A DNA stretch of 64,000 nucleotides from Clarkia xantiana subsp. parviflora (GCA_036873135.1 JAPTYO010000005.1:6612166-6676165), one strand, 5' to 3'. Positions 46,670 to 60,300 are shown, counted from the stretch's first letter. Notes: generated by a model not told the origin, from the letters alone. Made by a program: numbers and translations.

Positions 46670-49600
46670 TTCCGCCTATTTAGGGATCTTGACCTCAAGG
46701 TCAAAACCTGGATACTTCTTACAGAACTCATCCATGAACATCCAAGTTGCTTCTTCCTTGGCCGATCCTTCCCAATGAACCAAAAGCTTTGTGGATGCAC
46801 GATTTCCTCGTTTCACCATTTTCTTTCCACGATCGCCATTGATATTCTTATTGATGACCTCATGAATTCCACCGGTAAAGTTGTAACCTGATCTATATCC
46901 CCGTATGCCAACTTCAATTGTGAAACATGTATGGTGGCATGTATTAAGGCATCAGGAGGTAGATCCAGTTTGTAGGCCACGTTACCTACCTTTTCGAGCA
47001 CTTTGAATGGACCAAACCATCTTGGTTGTAGCTTTTGAACCCCTAGTAACGCATCAAATGTTGAGCATAAGCGTGAAGCTTCATGAACACCCAATCACCA
47101 ATCTCGAATTACCTCTCGGATCTCTTTTTATCGGCAATATGTTTCATCCTGTTTTGTGCACGTGTGAGGTGGAACTTGAGTAACTTGATGGTTTCTTCTC
47201 GATCACATAATAGGGAATCCACTGCCTTGTCCTTCGAATCCTTTGGAAAATATGGAATATGGATGGGAGGAGGGTAGCCGTAGAGGGCCTCAAAAGGAGT
47301 CATCTTAGTGGATGAATGCCACGATGTGTTGTACCACCACTCGGCTAATTCTAGCCACTTGGACCAAGTCGTAGGCCTTTCTCCAATCATACACCTAAGA
47401 TATGATTCCAAACATCGGTTTACCACCTCAGTTTGCCATATGATTGAGGGTGATATGCCGAATAGCGATAATCCTTGTTGCTTGAAAAGTTCTTGCCAAA
47501 AGTTGCTCACAAAGATTGGGTCGCGATCGCTTACAATCCGGTTTGGTAACCCATGATGGTTGTAGACATTATTGAGGAATGTCTCAGCCACTGTAGTTGT
47601 AGTATAAGGGTGACTCAAGGCCATGAAATGACTATATTTTGTGAGTCTATCAACCACCACGAATATCACTTCATTTCCATTCGATCGAGGAAGCCCGGTG
47701 ATGAAATCCATTGATATGTCTGTGAAGACAACATGAGGAAGGGGTAAAGGCTGCAGTAATCCCGGAGTTGCAGCATTATCAATTTTGTTACGTTGACATG
47801 TATCACAATGTCTAATGAACTCCTTCACATACCCTTTGATTCCCTTCCAATATAACAATGATGAGATCCTTTGTAAGGTGGCCGTAACTCCGGAGTGGCC
47901 TCCAAGGGCCGAACTATGGAAGATAGAGAGAATTTACTTCCTAAGTTCGGTATCATTACCAAAAATAATCTTCCCCTTCTTTCTCCATCACGCACACTTT
48001 GTAGTAGATTGGCATAATCTAAATCTCCCTCGTAACTTGAACGAATTCTTTCGAGCATGTCGGTCGAAATGGTGGACATGGAGATTGATAGAAGTTCGGA
48101 CCCGGGTAACCTCGATAGAACATCAGCCACCTTATTCTCGAGTCTCGACCCCTTTTTTTGTAGCAAATCTCATATTCGCACCCCAAAAGTTTTGCCAACC
48201 AAGTATGTTGAAGAGGTGTAGAAATATTTTGCTCGAGTAAGTACTTCAAGCTATGGTGGTCCGTCTTGATAATGAAGTGCCTATCGATGAGGTAGAAATG
48301 CCATTTCTTGATGGCTAATAATATCGCCAAAAGTTCCTTCTCATAAACCGATAGAGTTTGTTGCTTGGGTGCCAAGGATTTGCGTATGAACGCGATCGGG
48401 TGACCCTTTTGCATTAGTACCGCACCAATTCTCGAACCGGACGCATCCGTCTCCACTACGAACGTGTCCTTCATATCCGGAAGAGCCAAAACGGGGGCTG
48501 AAATCGTAGCGTTCTTGAGGGTTACGAAAGCATTTTCTGCCTCGCGATTCCACATGAATGAGTTTTTCCTCAAAAGTGAGGTGAGTGGCTTACTAATGGT
48601 CCTATAGTTCTTGAAAAAATTCCGATAGTAACCCGTGAGACCTAGGAATCCCCTTAATTGCTTGATCGTGGTAGGTCTAGGCCACTTGCGAACCACCTCT
48701 ATCTTCATCAGATCAGTTGATACTCCTTGCCCGTATATGATGTGACCAAGATACTCTATTTGTGAGCCTCCAAAAAAACACTTAGACCTCTTGGCAAAAA
48801 GTGAGTTTTCTTTCATAGTAACAAAAACCGACTCCAAGTGGACTAAATGCTCTTGAAGATTCGGACTATAAATATGTCGTCGAAAAATACAAACACAAAC
48901 TTCCTCAAGTATGGCTTGAATATTGTGTTCATCAATCCTTGGAAAGTGGTCGGTGCGTTAGTTAATCCAAATGACATCACTCGAAACTCATTGTGCTCCT
49001 CGTGAGTACGAACGGCCGTCTTGTGTATGTCTCATTCAAACATTCTTACTTGATAATAACCGGACCTCAAGTAGATTTTCGAGAAGACCGATGCACCGTG
49101 TAGCTCATCGAGTAGTTCGTTCACTAGTGGAATTGGAAACCTATCCTTGATGGTCAAGTTATTAAGCCTCCTATAGTCAACACACATCCTCCATGATAGA
49201 TCCTTCTTCTTGACTAGAACCACGGGTGACGAGAACGCGCCTGGACTCGGTTGTATAATACCAGATTCCATCATTTCTCTAACCATTTTCTCAATAATAT
49301 CCTTTTGGGGGGCTGGGTATCTATATGGTTTTTGGCTCACCGATATTCCTTCTTCCTTGAGTGGTATTCTATGATCCACTCCCTGATTTGGAGGTAACAC
49401 TTTTGGCCACGAAAGATGGACTCAAACCTTGTTAACGATGCTTCAGTTTCCCCTTTTATGCTCGGTTCTTCCTGAATTTCGTCTGAAAAAACCTGCGTGA
49501 CCCTATTTTTCACTATGGAGAGATATGCTATAAAGTTGAAGTGAAGCTACCTCCCCTTTTTTGGTAAGCAATTTTGATGTTTGCTCTACTGATGCAAAAT

Positions 49601-50634
49601 TTAATGAGCTCCCTTCCCCATCTTGGAGTTGACAAATTTTGATCAGCTAACTTAAATCTCATTGTAAGCTTATCAAAGTTCCATATTATATCTCCCAATA
49701 TAGTCAACCATTGAATTCCAAGCACCATATGATAGTTTTCTAAAGGAATCAAGAAAAAATCCGTTGAAAAAACTTTTCCTTGCATCGACCATTGAAAGCA
49801 CTTGAAAATACGATTACAATATACCACACCTCCATTCGCTACGACCACCTTCATTGAACGAATTTCCTCAGCCCGGCAGCCTAGTCTTATTGTTGTGTTA
49901 GTTTCCAAGAAGTTATGTGTGCTTCCGAAATCGATCAAGACTTGCAAGTTATTGTTCCTCACCGAACCATCAACCTTCATCGTGGAGCAATTGGAAATTC
50001 CACTGATGGCACGTACGGAAATGTGGGGCGATTCTTCATCAACTACTAAATCAGGTTCAACCTTCACCTCCTCCAAATCATCCTCAAAATCCTCATCCCC
50101 GACTTCTATGTAAAATAGTTGTCTTCCTTTGCAACGATGTCCGACTCCGTACTTTTCCAGGCAAAACTAGCATAGTCCCTTTGCCTTCCTACTTTCCATC
50201 TCCTTGATAGTCATGTTTCGGGGTGTCGGGTTGCCGAGAGTAAGGCGCCAATTGCTGGTTGGTGCTGCGGAGGCAGTGATTGAACCTTTTGTATGGTTTC
50301 CATAAGGCTTAACAACATGGGCAACTCTCTGGTCCGTTGTAGATTGACTCACCTCATTTTCTAATTTGGCTAACGCATAAGCCTCATAGAGATTCTGAGG
50401 TCGCAGCAATCTGACCTTTCCTTGTAAGGATGAATTGAGACCACCTAATAAATTGCTCATAGCAGCTCTCTCAAACACAGGTTCTAGCATCTGAACTTTA
50501 TTCAATAGAGAGTCAAATTTTCTGAAATAATCAGCTAAAGCACCATCCTGCTTCAGATTTTTCATCTCCAATATTGGGTCTCCATAAAGTTGCTCACCAA
50601 ATCTAGCTTGAAGAGCAAGAACATACTCACTCCA
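46670..50634 (-). pseudogene. gag-pol of element D with chromodomain (decayed)
   Basis: Read on minus: gag capsid from ~50634 (SEYVLALQARFG, LADYFRKFDSLLNKVQ); protease ~49960 (LQVLIDFGSTHNF, with D-F-G instead of D-S-G); RT 49400-49032 (WRMCVDYRRLNNLTIKDRFP, and FSKIYLRSGYYQ where the first catalytic Asp is Tyr), continuing with FFDD motifs near 48870; RNase H 48540-48200 ([28 protein letters not shown]); integrase 47858-47109 (CDTCQRNK, DFITGLPRS, VSDRDPIFVSNFW, QTEVVNRCLE); and a C-terminal chromodomain ~46830-46670 (KLLVHWEG, EEATWMFMDEF). Several frameshifts and two active-site losses show it is inactive. The chromodomain identifies the chromovirus clade. Confidence 0.88.
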
Positions 50635-52631
50635 TCATATTTGAAGACTTTGGTGGTTCCAAATCTGAGTGATTCCTTGATACCTTTCTGTGATGATTTG
50701 AAAGAGCTCTGCGAGCATTATCGCATTCATCCTTGCCAACTGACGGAGAATGATATCCGTTTCTGGGTGGGTTTTCGTTGCTTGTGCAACGTCTATCAAC
50801 GGACGTATTCTTTACGAATTTTTCGGTGTTTTTACCAACTGCGAAAGAGTTGGGAGCTTGTTTGTAGCTTCAATAGCCGATGGCCTACTGATGGCGAGTA
50901 TTCTTGGGAGTCGGCCACAGAGTTGGTGACCGATCTTAGATCTTATAATGCCAACTGGAAGAATTACTATTTATTCTGTCGAGAAGGCGTCTCCTGGCCT
51001 TTAATTCCCTCACTTGGTCCTGATTCTGCCCCGAATCTGCGGGGGTTGACTCCGGAGGAGCTTATCACTATTGGCGAAATTCACGCCATAGTTACCTCTC
51101 CCGACTTTGTTCCCTGAAAGTCTGTGGTTGACACCACAGAGGAGGCCCTCATCAGAGCCTCGATCCGTCTACGACTTGAGGATCCTCCTCTAAATTGGGT
51201 GATTTTTTCTTTCATTTCATAGTCGCCTTTTGAATCTTCTTTCTGCTTTCTGTGGGTCTTTTTAAGCATCTTTTTGACGCTCAGGCGGCGACAGGAGTGC
51301 CTCTTGCCGAGGATCCGGTAGCAGCGGCCGCAGAGATCGCCCCTGAACCCATTGACTTCCACGAGGCTCAGCCTGTTTTGAAGGGGTCTTCTCTTGATAC
51401 CGTTGTTGATTCTGCTGAGGCAGGGGAGGCAACTGAAGCTGCAGAGGAAGTAAGGACCCCTCAAGGAAGGATTAAGAGGCCTGCCAAGAAGGGAAACGCA
51501 AATCTTCCAAGAAGGCGAGGGTCACCGTCGCCACCCCCATTTCCGTATTTCAGGAGACTGTTCCTACAGTCACTCCTATTCTTACTGGCCCTTCTTCCTC
51601 CAAAGGTATAGAACCTCATTCTTCGTCGATCTTTTCTTAAGGCTTATAAAATCTCTTTAACATTTTTCTTTTGCAGGAGATGATTCAAAGGGTAAGGCTC
51701 CGATGGAGCCTTCTACTTCGCAAGCCATGACAGGCTTGAGGTCTGAGGGTCCTCCTTTTGCTTGGAGGATGCTCCATTCTGCCCCCGAATCTTTAAGGGG
51801 GGATGTTGACTGGGATCCACTCGCCTCTTTGAAGGGGTACCAACTGAAGGAGGGCCACTCCATTGCCAATAAAGAGTTGGCTCTCCACCTGGTAAACGCC
51901 TCCGTCCCCCCTCAAGATCGCCCCCGCTTGCCAATTGATTATGCAGAGGAGGCTACTGAAAAACTCCTGCATCGGCAAGCCAAAGTAAGGATTTTCGACG
52001 TTTTTTCCTGCTGTTATCTTTTTGGTATAATTTAACATTGAACACGTTTGTTCTTTTTCAGGCCACCCGCGACTTCCTGCAGGTTGGTCAATTGATCATC
52101 GACTTGAATGAGGAAGTTTCTCTCCTGAGGGGGAAACTTGCCTCTATAGAGTTGGAGGTGGAGGTGGGGCAACATCTTCGAAGAGACGTTGCTCGTTTTG
52201 AAGAGGAGCTCACCCGCCTGACTACCAACTTGATGAGTACGACTGAAGAGCTCTCCTCTTGCAGAGATGCCTTGAGGGTTTTTATGACTCTTTCGGCGAT
52301 TTTCAGCGAGGCTTATCGGGATTCGGCTGCTTTTCTGAAGATTTTTCAAACCAAGGTGGTTTCTTGCCAAGAGGAGATCACCATGCTAAAGGCGGAGGTG
52401 GAGAAGCACAAGAGATCTGATTCTGAGGTCATTGCTAGCTATAAAGCTAGTGAGGCGTACCAGAATGATGCTGCCATGACTTGTGGGCAGATGCTTCTCT
52501 CGACCTTTGCCTCAGTGGTGAAGGATATTAGGGCTATGGACCCTAATTTCGACTTCTCGAAGGTGGAGACTCTTCGAGGGTATTTGGTGGAGGAGGCTAG
52601 GGCTAGGGAGAGGAGGAGGAAGCTTGTATAG
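50635..52631 (+). CDS. Antisense ORF of element C (homologue of the element A aORF), 5'-truncated
   Basis: Coding pieces: ~50635-51205 (in-frame TGA at 51115-51117), ~51280-51605, ~51677-51985 and ~52062-52631, with GT...AG introns between them. The first piece (LKELCEHYRIHP, WVGFRCLCNVYQR, LRIFRCFYQL) aligns with LCRYYGISP / GFRVLCL / IFRCFFLL of the element A ORF. The last piece is a long coiled coil (DLNEEVSLLRGKLASIE, VARFEEELTRLTTNL), then SYKASEAYQNDAA, matching EYKASDVFIADAQ in A, and a Pro-Asn-Phe-Asp segment. The middle is Ala/Glu-rich with a basic RIKRPAKKG stretch. The function of this family (putative gypsy type transposon) is not known. The start is lost at the D/C junction. Confidence 0.65.
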
Positions 52632-52939
52632 ATGTTTTAATTTCCTTCCCGACTCAGTGTAAACTTTTGTTTGTTTAATGAAAGAAGTGAGGTTTTATCC
52701 ATCTTTGACGATCTTTGCCCATTCGTTCCTTTATTACCCTTTTGCCCTTTCCGCCAAACTTAAAGTACTATTAGATCTCTTTTTAGAAAGTCTAATCATT
52801 CCCAATAAACATACCAAAGATTGTTGCTCATTGAACATGCTTGAATTTTAGAATAGATATCTAAATTCTACACAATCGAACTTTAAGAAGGGTAAAATTT
52901 CCCAAGTATCTAACCTGTCTTCCGAGTCGTCGACCTTTC

Positions 52940-54215
52940 TGAGTGATTTGGCTGATATCAGATTTTGGATGGTCGATTCGTGACTTTGGGATGATCAGTC
53001 TTTAAGAACTTCAAGTAATCGATCCGTCTGAGTGATTTAGTGGATATCAGGCCGTTAGCGATCCTCGAGTTCTTCTGTACTGCAAGTAGTCGATCTATCT
53101 GAGTGATTTGACTGATATCAGATGTTTTGATGATCAACTCTTGAGTTTTTCTGCGCTGCAAGTAGTCGATCCGTCTGAGTGATTTAGTGGATATCAGACG
53201 TTTTGATGATCGACTCTTGAGTTCTTCTGCACTGCATGTAGTCGATCTGTCTGAGTGATTTAGTGGATATCAGATGTTTTGATGATCGACTCTTGATTTC
53301 TTCTGCACTGCAAGTAGTTGATCCGTCTGAGTGATTTAGTGGATATCAGACGTTTTGATGATCGACTCTTGAGTTCTTCTGCACTGCAAGTAGTCGATCC
53401 GTCTGAGTGATTTAGTGGATATCAGACGTTTTGATGATCGACTCTTGAGTTCTTCTGCACTGCAAGTAGTCGATCCATCTGAGTGATTTAACTGATATCA
53501 GATGTTTTGATGATCGACTCTTGAGTTCTTCTGCACTGCAAGTAGTCGATCCGTCTGAGTGATTTAGTGGATATCAGACGTTTTGATGACCGACTCTTGA
53601 GTTCTTCTGCACTGCAAGTAGTCGATCCATCTGAGTGATTTGACTGATATCAGATATTTTGATGATCGACTCTTGAGTTCTTCTGCACTGCAAGTAGTCG
53701 ATCCGTCTGAGTGATTTAGTGGATATCAGACGTTTTGATGATCGACTCTTGAGTTCTTCTGCACTGCAAGTAGTCGATCCATCTGAGTGATTTGACTGAT
53801 ATCAGATGTTTTGATGATTGAGTCTTGAGTTCTTCTGCACTGCAAGTAGTCGATCTGTCTGAGTGATTTAGTGGATATCAGACGTTTTGATGATCAACTC
53901 TTGAGTTCTTCTGCACTGCAAGTAGTCGATCCATCTGAGTGATTTGACTGATATTAGATGTTTTGATGATCGACTCTTGAGTTCTTCTACTCTGCAAGTA
54001 GTCGATCCGTCTGAGTGATTTAGTGGATATCAGACGTTTTGATGATCGACTCTTGAGTTCTTCTGCACCGCAAGTAGTCAATCCATCTGAGTGATTTGAT
54101 TGATATCAGATGTTTTGATGATCAACTCTTGAGTTCTTCTGCACTGCAAGTAGTCGATCTGTCTGAGTGATTTAGTGGATATCAGACGTTTTGATGATCG
54201 ACTCTTGAGTTCTTC
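52940..54215 (+). repeat. 76-bp tandem array with two variants, about 17 units
   Basis: The repeated unit contains GTAGTCGATC, CTGAGTGATTT and ATGATCGACTCTTGAGTTCT. One variant has GATTTAGTGGATATCAGACG and the other GATTTGACTGATATCAGATG; they alternate over much of the array, with a run of four of the first type near 53170-53440. The ORF frames inside it are artefacts. Confidence 0.92.
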
Positions 54216-54442
54216 TTAATTTTTCGACGCCGCATCGACTAATCTGTGTGATTTGGATGATATCAGATTGTTGCTAGTCAGTTTTTTCTTGAGTGCTGGT
54301 CGCCTAGAAAGAAAAGCTCGGATATCTTGAAAAAGGGAGGGCCTTTTTAAAAAAGGCTTGTATTCATTTATCCGTCCTGAATCTTACCAAAAAAAGCATC
54401 ATAGAACAAACATTAGCCTTAAAAATAAGCGAAATTATTTTC
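54216..54442. other. Spacer between array and protease of element C
   Basis: Short non-coding stretch where RT would begin in a complete element; no polymerase motif was seen. Confidence 0.5.
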
Positions 54443-56516
54443 TTAATAGGGCACCGTTTCTATGACTTCTCTCTGGTTCCGGCGTCTCATCGAACTAACG
54501 TAACATCGTCGAGATGCAGTTTGATCGCCTCTCACTTCCCCTATCCCGTGCGGTGTCGGGAATTTCATTACTTGACGAGCTGTTGAGGGGATTATCCGGT
54601 GAGGATTAAGAGTCGTTCTTCCAATAATGGCATTGTATGCTGAGGCGGCGTCGACGACTACGAAGAGCACATCTATGGTTAGAGTCGTCTTCTCTTTTCC
54701 CAGAACCATTGGGAGTTTGATAGCCCCCATTGGATAGGTGGTCCTTCCGGCAAATCCTATGAGAGGAAATTCGACCTTCAGGAGATCCCTCGTAAAAAAG
54801 TATATCGGTCGAGCTTCCACTGTCAATTAGAATTCTCTTGACCTCGTAATCTGCCAAACTAGCAGTGATGACCAAAGCGTTGTCATGCGGTTGGGTGACC
54901 ATTATAAGGTCGTCGGTGGTGAAACTTATAACTACTGGGTCGAATTTTTCTGGCGCCTTCCCTTTATCTCTGCCTTTTGAGATTTGGGTGGCATAAACTT
55001 CTCGAGAAGTGCTGGTTTCCCCTCCTGAGGCAAATCCTCCAGCAATGACGTTGATTGTCCCTCTTGGGGGTGGGTTGTCATAAGGGGGAGATCGAGAATT
55101 TCTTCTGGGGCTTCGACTCCGTTTTAGAGCCTTGGAAGGTTTGTCGATGAACTTGAGTAATTTGCCCCTTCAGATTAAAGCCTCGATGTCATGTTTCAAG
55201 GAGACACATTCGTTAGTGTCGTGTCCCTGAACCCGATGATATCGACAATAATCGTTCATCTGAGATCCCATCGGTCCCTTTTTAACCAGGGGAGGATCAT
55301 CCAGCTTAAGTTTTTCCATCTCCTGGAGCACGACTGATATATTGTGTGTGAGAGGAGTAAACTTTCCTGGATAGGGGTTAGGATTTCTCATTCTAGGACG
55401 GTTTCCGGGTCGGAAGTTTCCCTCTCGTCTTTCTTCCCTCCTATGTGGTCGAGAAGCGGAGCCTTCTTCGGTTTTTGTTGGCACGACTGGGCGCTTGATT
55501 TCTCGAGGCGACTTCTCGTGTGATCTTTCCAGATCTATGTACTTCTTCACCTTCGTGGCGAGGGCATCGATCTTTCTCACCGGCTTCATCACCATGTTGT
55601 CCTTCAGAGCTTGGCTCTGTGTCCTAAGACCTCTCCAGAAGGTCCTGATCAACTCGTCATCCGTGGCGTCTTCATTTAACTATTGGAGTATCTTATGGAA
55701 CCTAGTGTAATAATTGGCCAAGGTTTCATCAGAACCTTGTTCAATTTTATCTAGGAAATCCATACTCTTCAGGCGCTGTCTCTGGCCTATATAGCCTTCG
55801 ATGAATTTAGCCTTCAGTTCCTCCCATGAATCGATCGAGTTGTCGGGGAGGCCATAAAACCAAGTGGACCCCTCTTCTTTCAACGTAGTTGGGAAGAGGG
55901 CTGCATAGTGATCCAGAGTTGCCCCTCTTCCCAGGAGGGAAGAGTTATGGGCGTTGATGTGGCGAACAGGATCTCCTTCGCCCGTGTAGTCGTCAATGTT
56001 CCTCGCAAAGACTTGCGGAGGAACTCGAGTGTTGAACAACCTTTTAGAGAAAGGATGGGAGGTATGATCGCGAACAATCAACAAATCGTTCGTCCCCCTT
56101 CTCTTTTTCTCTAACAACTCTTCCACCTGTCCCATAGTGAATAGGACAGGTTCTTTGCTCGCCATTTCTCCTTCAGGAGTCTTAGGAATTTCTTTCTCCA
56201 GGGGTTCTTTCTCCTGGATTTTTACGCTGGACGCCACCTCCTCCTTTTGGGAAGTTTCTTGAGCGGGTGCCTTTTCGGGGATGGTGCCCGCATGGGCTTG
56301 ATTCCAAAAGGTTATGAAGGCTGCCAATACTTCTTGGGGGACAGCCAGGGGGACTGTCCTTACTTCTTCTGGATTTGGTAATGACTTGGAATGACTGAGA
56401 TTTCCATCATTACCTCCGCCATTAGCTTGTGGAATGGACGGATCTTCTCTGGTGATTGGCCTCGAGGTGGTAGGTTCCATTAGGGGATTATTTCCTTCCA
56501 CCGGGAGGTTGGACAT
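54443..56516 (-). pseudogene. gag-protease of element C
   Basis: The gag starts at the ATG at 56516 (MSNLPVEGNN) and continues through an acidic linker to the capsid core (HPFSKRLFNTRVPP, YTGEGDPVRHINAH, WFYGLPDNSIDSWEEL, GSDETLANYYTRFHKIL). After an in-frame TAG at ~55680 it resumes with DELIRTFWRGLRTQSQ, then the zinc knuckle CRYHRVQGHDTNEC (~55220) and a TGA near 55170. The protease follows (ALVITASLADYEVKRILIDS, GSSTDILFY) with an intact D-S-G, then a frameshift near 54790 and a conserved flap/C-terminal half (GFAGRTTYP, NAIIGRTTLNPHRIIPSTAR). It ends at 54443. Only two stops and one frameshift interrupt it, so decay is recent. Confidence 0.85.
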
Positions 56517-56555
56517 CTTGTTGCTTCCCTAGAGGTCACGACTTTTTGATCGGAG

Positions 56556-56573
56556 TTCCCACAGACGGCGCCA
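56556..56573 (-). other. Primer-binding site of element C
   Basis: On minus, TGGCGCCGTCTGTGGGAA begins two bases after the 5' LTR, identical to the element B site. Confidence 0.87.
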
Positions 56574-56575
56574 AA

Positions 56576-57345
56576 TGTTGGGATCAAAATGACGTGGCCT
56601 TGAACTTCGGGGAATGGACTTCCAAGTATCGCCTCGGACTTAGCTCTCTCGAACGCTAAGTTTTCCTCTAAGAGGTTATGTGGGGCGAGAACCTGAAAAA
56701 GGGGTGGGGATGGCCCCTGATTCCACTCTGAAGCTTAAGTCAGTAATGGATTTGAGAGTAATAATATATGAACGTATTGAGAACTGACTGAATCTACTGA
56801 AGTAAATAGAAATAGTCCCTATTTATAGGGATAAGTTACCGACTTTATATGGCGGTTACCCTCCTTGGGGGGTTTCTCTCCAGAGTCGGTCAAGCAGGTG
56901 ACAAGCAGGTCACCACCTGTGTTTACTTCCGGAGGAAGGTTTCCTCTGATGATAGTGACAAGCAGGTCGCCACCTGTCTTTACCTTCGAAGGAAGGTTTC
57001 TTCTGATGATAGTGACCAGCAGGTCGCCACCTGTCTTTACCTTCGAAGGAAGGTTTCTTCTGATGATAATGATAAGCAGGTCGCCACCTGTCTTTACCTT
57101 CGAAGGAAGGTTTCTTCTGATGATAATGATAAGCGGGTCGCCACCTGTCTTTACCTTCGAAAGAAGGTTTCTCCTAGTGGCGGGCAGTCGTACTTTGGAA
57201 GTCGAGTTTTTCATAAGTTGTCGCCGACCTTTCATTCCTATCTCGTTAAGACGAGTCAGAAAGGTCGACGACTCTTCTTTCCCTGATCTTTGAACGTACT
57301 CGACTTTTGTGCTTAATGGCAAGTTTAATCAATCATAACCCAACA
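56576..57345 (-). repeat. 5' LTR of element C (770 bp)
   Basis: On minus it starts TGTTGGGTTATGATTG and ends GATCCCAACA. It matches the element B LTR over most of its length, including five ~57-bp U3 units with CCTTCGAAGG (about 56900-57180). It is about 80 bp shorter than the B LTR, mainly downstream of the repeat units. Confidence 0.9.
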
Positions 57346-60300
57346 CCCACCACAATCTTGCCTTTTCTAGTGAGAGTGGCTCCATCCCAGTGAAATGCTG
57401 ACTGCAAGGAAGGATCATTGTTCTTTAACTTGTCAATCATCTGCTTAATATCAACATAGTGTCCCAACTCTCCCTTATTCTTGCTAATAGGGAAGGCTCT
57501 ACTGAAGATATAGCCAAAGTAAATAACTCAGAACCCTGAACCCTAGATAAAGCATCAGCAACCATGTTTTCCTTCCCCTTTTTGTATACTATCTCATAAT
57601 CATAACCCATGAGCTTAGCCAACAATGTGTGCTGAAGAGGGGTAGTGATTTTCTGCTCAAGGAGGTGTTTTAGGCTCTTCTGATCAGTTCTTATAACAAA
57701 GTGACCCGAGATCAAGTAATAGTGCCACTGTTTCACAACATAGATGATTGCCAAAAGCTCTTTTTCATATACAGAGAGGGCTTGCTGTCTTGGAGATAAA
57801 TCTCTACTTATGAAGGCCAATGGATGGTGATCTTGCATTAACACAGCTCCTATTCCCTTTGAAGAAGCATCGGTCTCCACCACAAACATTTGAAGTCTAG
57901 TAAAGCCAACACAAGAGCAGAGAGCATAGTATTCCTTAAGTCTTCAAAAACAAATTGAGCTTCTTGAGACAAAATGAAATTATCCTTACGCAGCAGATTT
58001 GTTAGAGGTTTTGCCAAGATGCCATAGCCACGTATGAATCTCCTATAGTATCCTGTGAGACCCAAAAAACCCTCTTAGTTGCTTGACAGTAGTAGGAACA
58101 GGCCAATGCTTGATAGCTTCAATCTTTGATGGTTCAGTGGACACCCCATTTCCAGAAATGATATGCCCGAGATATTCCACTGCTGTGCCCCAAATGAACA
58201 CTTAGATTGCTTGACAAATAGACCATGCTCCCTTAGTAATGCCATAACTTCTCTGAGGTCCTTAACATGTTGTTCTTCAGTCTTGCTATAAACCAAGATG
58301 TCATCAAAGAAGACTAAGACACATTTTCGAAGGAGTGGCTGAAAAACATGATTCATTAGGGCTTGAAAAGTAGCTGGACCATTGGTTAATCCAAAAGGCA
58401 TCACTAAGAATTCAAAATGTCCTTGGTGAATTCTGAAAGCAGTTTTCTCAACATCTCCTGGCCACATCCTGATTTGGTGATAACCAGGGCGCATATCTAT
58501 CTTTGAGAAAATGGCAGCCCCATGTAGCTCATCAAGAAGCTCATCCACCAAAGGAATTGGGAACTTATTCTTAATGGTGGCATCATTTAACTTCTTGTAA
58601 TCTATACACATGCGCCAAGACCCATCTTTCTTCTTAACCAATACAACTGGTGAGGCAAATGGGCTCTTGTTGTTCTAAACAACTCCTGTATCAACCAGTT
58701 CCTTGGTCATTTTCTCTATCACGTCTTTTTGAACAACAGGATACCTGTAAGCCTTTTGATTAATGGCAGAAACCCCTTCCTTAAGAGTGATCTGATGATC
58801 ACAATCTCGAGCAGGAGGAAGAGTTGTAGGCACCTTGAAAACTCTTCAAACTCAGTCAATATACTAGTCATTTTAGAGAAGTCTGAGCAATCTAATATGG
58901 TGGAAGAAAATGGTTGATCATTGCCACTTCCCACCAATTGAATGCTGCATAGCTGCACTGAAGCTAGCTGACTCTCGTTCCTCAAAAGTGAAGTCATCTT
59001 CTCAGTTGAGCATGTTGACACATCATTTTGATCAGTGCCTTTGAGCTCCACCTTCTTTTCGTCAACAACAAACTCCATGGTGAGCTTCTTAAAGTTCCAC
59101 ATAATATCATCAAGTGTCATTAACCACTGTATACCCAGAACCATATCATAATTGTCTAAAGGAATAACGAGCACATCAACAGTGACCAGGTGCCCTGCAT
59201 CATCCACTGAAATTTTGGACTCATCCACTGAAATTTTGGACTCATCCTTGTACAAGGAAGCTTGCTACCATTAGCAACACTAACATTCATGGCAACCACA
59301 TTGATCACTGGGCATCCCAACCTCAAGACAGACTTATCATTGATGAAGTTATGAGTGGAACCAGAGTCAATTAAAATTTGAAGTGTCCTAGTTCCCACTG
59401 AGCCTACAATCTTCATAGTAGAATAAGAGTGTATCCCACTCAGTGCATGCATTGGGAGCTAAGGTTGTTCATTACCATCCTTCTCCACTATTTCTACCAC
59501 TTCATCTTCATCATCTAATAGTTGTTCAAGGCCTAAACAGAAGAATTGCTTCTTTGTACACTTATGACCAGGCACATATCTTTCAGTACACCAAAAACAT
59601 TCTCCTCTTGCTCTCTTAGCATCAATATCCTTTGATGACAACATTCTTGAGCTTCTAGCAGGACTATTTTGAACAACACGATTAGGAGCAGGCAGTAACG
59701 AGAGCTTACCAGCATTTGTTGGAGGAGATATCTTGTTCTGAGCATACGAAGATGATACTGGTTTGGAACCAGAATTGAATCCTCTCTGATTGTTCAAGGA
59801 CTTCCTCATTGCCAAATTAGTGATCTCTTGAGCTCGAGCTAGAGAGTAAGCATCTCTCAATGTCTTAGGCTGGAACATCTTGACCGGGCAACGAATTTCA
59901 GTTATCAAACCTCGTAAGAAAATGCTAACTGCATACTCTTCACAAATGGAGACCTTATTCAGTAGAGCATCGAAAGATCTGCAGTATTCCTTCAAAGAAC
60001 TTGTCTGATATAAGGTAGTGAGATCCTCCATCGCATCTTCAAAGAACGAATCAGAGAATCGAGTCGTAATTGCTCGTACATATTCCGTCCAAGGAAGATC
60101 AGTCACTCCTACACCGCGAGTCTTCATATACGACTTGTGCCACTGCAATGCGTCCCCATCCAAATGTATTGCAGCATAACGCAACTTTTGATCCTCAGGA
60201 ATTTCATCCATATCAAAGAAATGCTCACACCTGTACAACCAACCAGAAAGATCTTCTCCATCAAATCGTGGAAAATCAACTCGTCCAACAAGAATCGGCC

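Larger units (their letters stand above)
46362..50634 (-). mobile_element. Element D: chromovirus (Ty3/gypsy) with 3' LTR, truncated in gag
   Basis: Left to right on plus: 3' LTR (~46362-46649), chromodomain, integrase, RNase H, RT, protease, gag, all read on minus. The element stops abruptly at about 50634 within the gag coding region, where sequence of element C starts. Its 5' LTR and PBS are absent. It interrupts the PPR gene; GACGT at 46357-46361 would be the left target duplication. Confidence 0.88.
50635..57345 (-). mobile_element. Element C: Tat-type element with gag-protease and antisense ORF, 3' LTR missing
   Basis: From its 5' side (right): LTR 56576-57345, PBS, gag-protease (56516-54443), a 76-bp tandem array (52940-54215), and an ORF on plus (50635-52631) that is cut at its start by the junction with element D. 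There is no RT, RNase H or integrase, nor a 3' LTR. It is inserted in element E, where E coding sequence resumes at 57346. Its LTR is of the same family as element B, which has polymerase. Confidence 0.88.

Noticed and set aside
47083..48240. Plus-strand frames across the integrase and RNase H region of element D
   Set aside because: They are complements of recognisable minus-strand pol motifs.
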